From Alphaproteobacteria bacterium (lineage in GTDB: Bacteria > Pseudomonadota > Alphaproteobacteria > CAISOG01), in NCBI GenBank assembly GCA_018883285.1, contig VEQJ01000067.1, positions 1 to 6,478 on the forward strand: 6,478 nucleotides of DNA, written 5' to 3'. This document shows positions 1-5,114 of this stretch, piece after piece. The notes beneath the pieces are model-generated. The model was given only the letters and a program-made list of their open reading frames with translations, was not told the origin of the DNA and made no database searches. Position 1 is the stretch's first letter. Each line of letters begins with the position of its first letter. Made by a program: the position numbers and the translations under genes.

Positions 1-479
1 GTTAGCGTCTGAAAACTAAGGAAGAAATGCCAGGCGGCGGGAAACACCACCCAATAGGCAAAGGCTATCCCCACCCCAAACAAAATCGGTGAGGCAATCA
101 GAAAGGGCAGCAGCGATCGCCGCTCATTCGCATACAACCCTGGCGTTACAAACCGCCACAGCTGGGTGCCCGCCATCGGCAGGCTAATCAGCAGCGCGCC
201 GTAATAGGCCACCTTAACCCGCACCAAAAAGGCCTCCGCCAGCCCGGTTGTAATCATGCGATGGCTGACCCCTGGCTGCTGCTGCGCCATCGCCGCAAAG
301 GCATCGGCCAGCGGGCTGGTCAGCACCGCCAACAACGGATCCGCCAGCAGATAGGCACCAACAAAGGCGGCCACAAAGAAAATCAGGCAGTAAATCAGGC
401 GCCAACGCAGCTCCGCCAGATGCTGGCACAGGCTCATTTCCGCGAAATCGCTGGCCTTAGAAATTTTGGGATTGCTCAT
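1..479 (-). CDS. tatC: Sec-independent (twin-arginine) translocase subunit TatC, C-terminus cut off by window edge
   Basis: TatC is the multi-spanning inner-membrane receptor that, with TatB, recognises twin-arginine signal peptides of folded export substrates. The reading frame starts at ATG 479-477 and stays open to the window edge, giving the first 159 residues of a family that is usually about 250 long. Visible family marks are the N-terminal HLAELRWR block (residues 20-27, with E23 at the place of the conserved signal-binding glutamate), a first membrane segment at about 27-47, the periplasmic loop leading to a second hydrophobic segment near 90-108, the FVTPGLYANERR block (110-121, E119 being the second conserved glutamate), and FAYWVVFP (140-147). 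The start codon overlaps the tatB stop as ATGA, and there is no separate Shine-Dalgarno sequence, which suggests translational coupling. An in-frame ATG at residue 15 is a less likely start because coupling favours the first one. Identification is firm; only the 3' end is unseen. Confidence 0.96.
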   Translation of the reverse strand, partial: MSNPKISKASDFAEMSLCQHLAELRWRLIYCLIFFVAAFVGAYLLADPLLAVLTSPLADAFAAMAQQQPGVSHRMITTGLAEAFLVRVKVAYYGALLISLPMAGTQLWRFVTPGLYANERRSLLPFLIASPILFGVGIAFAYWVVFPAAWHFFLSFQTL

Positions 480-850
480 TGGGATGTTTTATCAAGGGAT
501 TGGGGTTTTTTCGGCGCTGCCTTTGATTTGGTGCTGCCAGCTTTGGTGGTTGGCTCAGTGGTTGGCTTAGTGGTTGGCTGGGCAGCGGTTTTCGCCGCCA
601 GTTTAGACGCGGGCTTAGACACGGGCTTTGGCGTATTGGCCATCGGATCCAGGCGCGGATCAATCCCTAAGCCACTTTCGATAATCGATTCGTTATGCAG
701 CTGCCACCGCCAATGATTAATCTGCCCCTGAATTTTGCCCATCCAGCGCCCCATGCGGCGCATCAGCGGCAACAACTCCTCAGGCCCCAACACCACCAGC
801 GCGACCGCGGCGATTAACACCAGCTCGCTACCCGCTACATCCAACAACAT
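476..850 (-). CDS. tatB: Sec-independent protein translocase subunit TatB
   Basis: TatB is a single-span inner-membrane protein that pairs with TatC to bind twin-arginine precursors. The 124-residue product has the expected plan: a short periplasmic N-terminus with the SEL motif (E9, equivalent to E. coli E8), one membrane segment (about 9-21), the G22-P23 hinge, and an amphipathic helix (about 24-50). The GP pair, rather than the FG pair of TatA, marks it as TatB. The tail from about residue 70 is Lys/Thr/Pro/Ala-rich and built of tetrapeptide repeats, so it is probably disordered and cytoplasmic. The second conserved hinge proline sits one place later than in E. coli (P28). The ATG at 850-848 is preceded by AGGGGA, 8 nt away. 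The gene overlaps tatC by 4 bp. No tatA lies upstream, where one is common; a divergent nuoI is there instead. Confidence 0.93.
   Translation of the reverse strand: MLLDVAGSELVLIAAVALVVLGPEELLPLMRRMGRWMGKIQGQINHWRWQLHNESIIESGLGIDPRLDPMANTPKPVSKPASKLAAKTAAQPTTKPTTEPTTKAGSTKSKAAPKKPQSLDKTSQ
546..579. repeat. 12-bp tandem repeat within tatB (about 2.8 copies)
   Basis: On the plus strand the unit GTGGTTGGCT(C/T)A occurs at 546-557 and 558-569, with a partial copy at 570-579. The copies differ at one base. On the coding (minus) strand it encodes the PTT-K/E-PTT steps of the TatB tail. A 12-bp unit keeps the frame, so copy number can change without breaking the gene. Confidence 0.85.
603..626. repeat. 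Second 12-bp tandem repeat within tatB (2 copies)
   Basis: TTAGACGCGGGC (603-614) is followed directly by TTAGACACGGGC (615-626), one mismatch apart. On the coding strand these give KPVS and KPAS-type tetrapeptides of the TatB tail. This is a different 12-bp unit from the one at 546-579 but has the same four-codon period. Confidence 0.75.
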
Positions 851-958
851 ATCACCGTTCCCCTATCTTTTGCTATCATCGCCGCACAAAGCCGTTTTTG
901 TCATCTTGCTTTTGCTGATGATTCGTCCATAGTTTAAATTCATTAAAGGAGGTAGGGC
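851..958. other. Divergent intergenic region between tatB and nuoI
   Basis: These 108 bp must carry the start signals of both divergent units. The right end holds the nuoI Shine-Dalgarno sequence and the left end the tatB one. No consensus promoter stands out. The best plus-strand candidate is TTGCTG (912-917), 16 bp, then TTAAAT (934-939), matching the sigma-70 boxes only partly. An 8-bp direct repeat, CTTTTGCT, lies at 867-874 and 909-916, and its copies are followed by ATCATC and GATGAT, which are mutual inverted repeats. No small gene or RNA is evident. Confidence 0.6.
945..953 (+). promoter_or_regulatory. Strong Shine-Dalgarno sequence of nuoI
   Basis: AAAGGAGGT is a near-perfect complement of the 16S rRNA 3' end and lies 5 nt before the ATG at 959. 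It fixes the nuoI start and is by far the best ribosome binding site in the window; the next two genes downstream lack a recognisable one. Confidence 0.8.
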
Positions 959-1438
959 ATGGCCTGGCAAGCCCAACGTTTTCTGCTGACCGATGTGGCA
1001 TCTGGCCTGTGGTTGACAATCAAATACCTGTTTCGGCCTAAGATTACGGTCAATTATCCCTTTGAACAAAGCCCGTTAAGCTCACGCTTTCGCGGCGAAC
1101 ATGCCCTGCGCCGTTACGCCAGCGGTGAGGAGCGTTGTATCGCCTGCAAATTGTGTGAGGCGATTTGCCCCGCCCAGGCCATTGTGATTGAGGCGGAACC
1201 CCGCGATGATGGCAGCCGCCGCACCACCCGCTATGACATCGACATGACCAAATGCATCTATTGCGGTTATTGTCAGGAGGCCTGCCCCGTTGATGCGATT
1301 GTTGAGGGGCCCAACCAAACCTGGGCGACCGAAACGCGGGAGGAGTTGTTTTATGATAAGGAACGGCTGTTGGCCAATGGCGACCGTTGGGAAGCCGAAA
1401 TCGCCAAGAATCTGGTGACCAACGCCCCCTATGTTTAG
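959..1438 (+). CDS. nuoI: NADH-quinone oxidoreductase subunit I (complex I TYKY-type 2[4Fe-4S] subunit)
   Basis: NuoI is a peripheral-arm subunit of proton-pumping complex I that carries clusters N6a and N6b and passes electrons towards NuoB and quinone on the cytoplasmic side of the inner membrane. The 159-residue length is typical of the alphaproteobacterial/mitochondrial TYKY form. Two ferredoxin motifs are intact: C60-x2-C63-x2-C66-x3-C70 and C99-x2-C102-x2-C105-x3-C109, each followed by Pro. Family blocks include NYPFE (32-36), [11 protein letters not shown] (43-53), [19 protein letters not shown] (56-74) and [21 protein letters not shown] (125-145). The start is fixed by the AAAGGAGGT ribosome binding site. 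The gene is detached from any other nuo gene in the window: tatB lies divergently upstream and mrcA follows 37 nt downstream on the same strand. All key residues are present, so it looks functional. Confidence 0.97.
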   Translation: MAWQAQRFLLTDVASGLWLTIKYLFRPKITVNYPFEQSPLSSRFRGEHALRRYASGEERCIACKLCEAICPAQAIVIEAEPRDDGSRRTTRYDIDMTKCIYCGYCQEACPVDAIVEGPNQTWATETREELFYDKERLLANGDRWEAEIAKNLVTNAPYV

Positions 1439-1454
1439 AATCCTTATTTAGAAT
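1434..1454. repeat. Short direct repeat at the nuoI stop codon
   Basis: TTTAGAAT occurs at 1434-1441, spanning the nuoI TAG stop, and again at 1447-1454, a 13-bp offset. The second copy runs into a T5 stretch, but no hairpin precedes it, so I do not call a terminator. It may be a small local duplication. Confidence 0.4.
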
Positions 1455-1475
1455 TTTTCGGCTGGTCTGTAACCC

Positions 1476-4361
1476 ATGACATCTTTGCGCGCTGACCCTG
1501 ACAATCGCCCGGTGACCTCTGGCCGATCCAATCGCAAAACCAGTGGATCTGATGGCCGCCCACCGCGACGCCCATCATCGCCACGGGGCAATGGCGATAG
1601 GGCGCAAAAACGCGCCCACAGCTTTCGGCGCTGGTTCTGGAAAACCTTCCTGTTGCTGGTATTGCTGGGCGCGCTGGGGGTTATTAGCCTGTATCTCATG
1701 CTGTATCACTACAGCCGCGGCCTGCCCGATCACAACACCCTGGCGGAATACAACCCGCCTGTCGTGACCCGCGTCTATGCGGGGGATGGCCGTCTGTTAT
1801 CCGAATTTGCGGTGGAAAAACGGGTGTTCGTGCCGATTGAGGTGGTGCCGAAACAGCTAATTAACGCCTTTTTGGCGGCTGAGGACAAAAACTTTTACCA
1901 ACATCCTGGCGTCGATTGGATGAGCGTGCTGCGCGCGGTTGCCACCAATGTCATGCGCATCGGCCAAAACCATCGGCCGGTTGGCGGGTCAACCATCACT
2001 CAACAGGTGGCCAAAAACTTTTTGCTGACCAGTGAGCGATCGATTGGCCGCAAAATGAAAGAGGCGATTTTGGCTTTTCGTATCGACAAAACCTATTCGA
2101 AAGATCGGGTTTTAGAGCTGTATTTGAACCAAATCAACCTGGGGGCGGGCAGTTATGGGGTGGCAGCAGCCGCCCTGAATTATTTCAACAAATCCTTGGA
2201 TGAGCTGAGCGTGGCTGAATGTGCCTATCTGGCCGCCCTGCCCAAGGCGCCCAACAATTATCACCCCGTGCGCAATCATGATGAGGCGTTGGCGCGGCGC
2301 AACTGGGTTATCGACCGCATGGCTGAAGAGCGCTTTATCACGCCAGAGGTGGCTCAAACCGCCTTAAGTGAACCCCTGCACTACAAACCGCAAAGCCGCA
2401 CCGAAGTGGTGGAGGCAGAGTATTTTAGCGAGGAAATTCGGCGGGAACTGGCCGCCCGCTTTACCGACAAGCAGTTGTATGAAGGCGGTTTGGTGGTGCG
2501 ATCCACTCTGGATGCTGGCCTGCAACGCATCGCCACCCGCGTGTTCCAAGATGGCTTGATGACTTATGACAAACGGCATGGCTATCGTGGCCCATTGGCC
2601 AATATCGATACCGATGATTGGCAGACCAAGCTGACCAAACAGCCCGATCCCAAAGCCCCGAAAAATTGGAAGCTGGCGGTGGTGCTTAGCCTGAAACCGA
2701 CAGAGGCCAACATTGGCATTATCGGCAATAAGCGCGGGGTTATCCCCTTCACCGACCTTGGCTGGGCACGGCGGGTGCTGCCTAAGGGGGTATCGGCCAC
2801 CCCCAGCAAGATTGGTGATGTGTTTAAGGTTGGCGATGTCATTCTGGTAGAGCCTGTTGACCCGCCAAAGGTTGATGCAGTGGCCACAGTGGCGGACGAG
2901 GCGGCGGAGGCAGCGGCGGATTCAGGCAACACCCGCTATCGCCTGCGTCAAATGCCCAAAATTAACGGCGGTTTGGTCGCGCTGGATCCCCATACCGGCC
3001 GGGTGTTGGCGATGGTTGGCGGCTTTAGCCATGCCGCCAGCGAGTTTAACCGCGCCACCCAGGCGCAACGCCAAACCGGATCGGTGTTTAAGCCCTTTGT
3101 CTATCTGGCCGCGATGGAGGATGGCTTTACCCCCTCAACCATCGTGATGGATGAGCCGATTAGCCTGAATTTGGGGCGCGGGCTGGGAACCTGGAACCCA
3201 AAAAACTACAAAAACGAATATCTGGGGGCGACTCCCCTGCGGGTTGGGTTGGAAAAGTCGCGCAACCTGATGACCATCCGCCTGGCCATGATGGTGGGGA
3301 TGGATCACATTGCCCGCGTTGCCCGTGATTTTGGCCTGGTCAACAACATGCCCAAGCAATTGGCGATGGCGCTGGGCGCGGGTGAAACCACCTTGCTGCA
3401 GATGACGTCGGGATTTGGCATGTTGGTTAATGGCGGCAAAAAGGTTGTACCCACCCTGATTGATCGGGTGCAAGATCGCCGTGGCCGCACCCTGTATCGC
3501 CATGATATGCGCGATTGTACTGGCTGTGAAAGCAACGATTGGAATGGCAAAACCCCGCCGCCCGATTTGCCCGACATCCGTGAACAGGTTACCGACCCCG
3601 CCAGCGCCTATCAGGTGGTCAGCATGTTGGAGGGGGTGGTTGAGCGCGGCACCGCCACGGCGGTTAAGGCGGTTGGCAAACCCCTGGCGGGCAAGACGGG
3701 TACCACCAACGATAGTAAGGATGTGTGGTTTATTGGCTTTTCCCCCGACCTGGCGGTGGGCGCCTATATTGGCTATGACGAGCCCAAAACCCTAGGCGAA
3801 AAAGAAACGGGGGGCAGCATGGTTGCCCCCATCTTCCGCGATTTTATGATGGAAGCGCTTAAGGATAAATCGGCGACGCCATTTCGGGTGCCGCCAGGCG
3901 TGCGGTTGGTTAAGGTCAATGCCCGCACAGGCCGCCTGGCGGAGCCTGGCGATCATGACGTGATTTTCGATGCGTTTAAGCCAGGGACTGAGCCTGATGA
4001 ATCAGGCCCCAAACCCGCCCCAACCAAGTCTGAGGAGCGGTTGAATAGCGGCGCCGACAGCGGCAGCCTGAATCAATTCGGCGCAACGGAGGATGATACC
4101 ACCGGCGAAGATCAGGCGGGGACACCCGCGGCGGGCGGTGAAGACGGCGGTGGCAATGCTGGCATGCCACCTGCTGGTACAAATGCATCCCCCATACCCA
4201 ATGGGACGGACGGACGCGGTTTTGACGGCCGCGCTATGGACAACACCGATGGCCGCCTGCCCGCTGATCAGATTCCGACCGGCGGCCGACGGCCATCCGT
4301 CAATCCCGCTCCACCACCCGATAGCGGCACCGCCCCATCCAGCCCGCGCGGATTGTATTAG
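1476..4361 (+). CDS. mrcA: Penicillin-binding protein 1A, bifunctional peptidoglycan glycosyltransferase/DD-transpeptidase
   Basis: This class A PBP polymerises lipid II into glycan strands and cross-links the stem peptides; it is anchored in the inner membrane with its catalytic domains in the periplasm. The 961 residues divide into a basic cytoplasmic N-terminus (1-55), one membrane helix (about 58-79), a GT51 domain (about 110-290) with E136 in AEDKNF, GGSTITQQ (170-177) and E214 in RVLELYLNQI, an OB-like domain (about 370-490), and the transpeptidase with S536-V-F-K539, S595-R-N597 and K740-T-G742. All catalytic motifs are intact. Oddities are an acidic Ala-rich insert (about 467-485), a C681-x2-C684 pair, and a disordered Gly/Asp/Pro/Asn-rich tail (about 840-961), giving a longer protein than E. 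coli PBP1A (about 850). ATG 1476 directly follows an in-frame TAA (1470-1472), so no upstream start exists; no clear ribosome binding site is seen. It lies 37 nt after nuoI and may share its transcript. Confidence 0.96.
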   Translation: MTSLRADPDNRPVTSGRSNRKTSGSDGRPPRRPSSPRGNGDRAQKRAHSFRRWFWKTFLLLVLLGALGVISLYLMLYHYSRGLPDHNTLAEYNPPVVTRVYAGDGRLLSEFAVEKRVFVPIEVVPKQLINAFLAAEDKNFYQHPGVDWMSVLRAVATNVMRIGQNHRPVGGSTITQQVAKNFLLTSERSIGRKMKEAILAFRIDKTYSKDRVLELYLNQINLGAGSYGVAAAALNYFNKSLDELSVAECAYLAALPKAPNNYHPVRNHDEALARRNWVIDRMAEERFITPEVAQTALSEPLHYKPQSRTEVVEAEYFSEEIRRELAARFTDKQLYEGGLVVRSTLDAGLQRIATRVFQDGLMTYDKRHGYRGPLANIDTDDWQTKLTKQPDPKAPKNWKLAVVLSLKPTEANIGIIGNKRGVIPFTDLGWARRVLPKGVSATPSKIGDVFKVGDVILVEPVDPPKVDAVATVADEAAEAAADSGNTRYRLRQMPKINGGLVALDPHTGRVLAMVGGFSHAASEFNRATQAQRQTGSVFKPFVYLAAMEDGFTPSTIVMDEPISLNLGRGLGTWNPKNYKNEYLGATPLRVGLEKSRNLMTIRLAMMVGMDHIARVARDFGLVNNMPKQLAMALGAGETTLLQMTSGFGMLVNGGKKVVPTLIDRVQDRRGRTLYRHDMRDCTGCESNDWNGKTPPPDLPDIREQVTDPASAYQVVSMLEGVVERGTATAVKAVGKPLAGKTGTTNDSKDVWFIGFSPDLAVGAYIGYDEPKTLGEKETGGSMVAPIFRDFMMEALKDKSATPFRVPPGVRLVKVNARTGRLAEPGDHDVIFDAFKPGTEPDESGPKPAPTKSEERLNSGADSGSLNQFGATEDDTTGEDQAGTPAAGGEDGGGNAGMPPAGTNASPIPNGTDGRGFDGRAMDNTDGRLPADQIPTGGRRPSVNPAPPPDSGTAPSSPRGLY

Positions 4362-4371
4362 GCGCCTGGCA

Positions 4372-4399
4372 TTGTTAACTTGTGTAATCCTTTAATAAT
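4372..4399 (+). promoter_or_regulatory. Candidate sigma-70-like promoter before the CHI-like gene
   Basis: In the 52-bp, AT-richer gap after mrcA, TTGTTA (4372-4377, 4 of 6 consensus bases) and AATAAT (4394-4399, 5 of 6) are separated by 16 bp. If used, transcription would begin only about 8 nt before the ATG at 4414, giving an almost leaderless message, which would fit the missing ribosome binding site. This is a by-eye match only; read-through from mrcA is equally possible. Confidence 0.3.
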
Positions 4400-4413
4400 A
4401 TGAGACTAAACCG

Positions 4414-5082
4414 ATGATTTTTCTGCACCCACCCCGTCTCCATCAACGGCTAGGCTTTACGGCACGGCTACTGCTGGTGCTGTGTGGCCTTGGCATCTCA
4501 ACAGCCGCCCAAGCTGCGAATGCTACGGCTTCACCCGCCCCCAACAACACAACCGACAATCTACCCCCCGCGCCCATCAGCCAAAATGATATCCGCCTGG
4601 GGCAATCCACCTATGACTGGTTTTGGATAAAGCTGTACAGTGCAGAGCTGTGGGCACCCAACCGCGTGCAAACCATGGATCAGCTGTGGCAAATCCCCTT
4701 TGCCCTCAGCCTGACCTATGACATCCGCATCAAACCCGCCAAATTGGCGCAAGTCACTTTAGAGCAGATGGAACATCAGGAACCCGTTGCCCCCGATGTG
4801 GCGGAGCGGTGGGTGCAACAGCTGACCCAGCTGTATCCGCCGATTGCCAAGGGAACCACCCTGATTGGGCTGTATGACCCCAAAGGCCGCCTGGCGTTGT
4901 ACCGCGATGGCCAGCTGTTGGGGGAAATGCAGGATGGCGATTTCGCCAAGAGATTTTTTCAGATCTGGTTGGATGCGCGCAGCAGTTATCCCAAAAACCG
5001 CCTGCAACTGTTGGGGTGGAAGGGCGGCGTTGACCGCAATATCCTTTCCCAATCGGATCAGCCCGATGGCCAAGGCGAATAG
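4414..5082 (+). CDS. Exported chalcone isomerase-like (CHI-fold) domain protein
   Basis: The 222-residue product begins with a probable Sec signal peptide: a basic n-region, a hydrophobic core (about 17-30), and a cleavage site near AQA-A (34/35). A Pro/Asn/Thr-rich linker (35-58) follows, then a domain resembling the bacterial chalcone isomerase-like family (Pfam Chalcone_3 type). The marks are a start around RLGQ (61-64), IKLYSAELWAP (72-82), FALSLTYDIRI (96-106), a W133 helix, and the C-terminal DGQLLGEM / FAKRFFQIWLDARSS blocks (165-191). Family members are mostly of unknown function. By eye the position of the plant catalytic threonine holds F70, so flavonoid chemistry is unlikely; a periplasmic binding role for a hydrophobic ligand is only an inference from the fold. 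No RR motif or lipobox is seen. It lies 52 nt after mrcA on the same strand and converges with valS, 32 nt apart. ATG 4414 has no clear ribosome binding site. Confidence 0.8.
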   Translation: MIFLHPPRLHQRLGFTARLLLVLCGLGISTAAQAANATASPAPNNTTDNLPPAPISQNDIRLGQSTYDWFWIKLYSAELWAPNRVQTMDQLWQIPFALSLTYDIRIKPAKLAQVTLEQMEHQEPVAPDVAERWVQQLTQLYPPIAKGTTLIGLYDPKGRLALYRDGQLLGEMQDGDFAKRFFQIWLDARSSYPKNRLQLLGWKGGVDRNILSQSDQPDGQGE

Positions 5083-5114
5083 CCCTCTGCCAATCCTTAA
5101 GCTGCTGATATGCT

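Noticed and set aside
261..716. 151-residue plus-strand frame across tatC and tatB
   Set aside because: It is antisense to two clearly recognised genes, contains the reverse of the TatB repeats, and resembles no known protein family.
898..926. TTGTCA (898-903) as the -35 box for nuoI
   Set aside because: It matches the consensus at five of six bases, but nothing resembling a -10 box occurs 16-18 bp downstream.
2582..2932. Minus-strand frames within mrcA (for example 2582-2932 and 3135-3503)
   Set aside because: They lie opposite conserved PBP1A coding sequence, have no ribosome binding sites, and show no recognisable domain.
4414..4530. Tat signal or lipoprotein signal on the CHI-like protein
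   Set aside because: There is no twin arginine in the n-region despite the nearby tat genes, and the LVLC segment has Leu rather than Gly/Ala/Ser before the cysteine, so a plain Sec signal peptide fits better.
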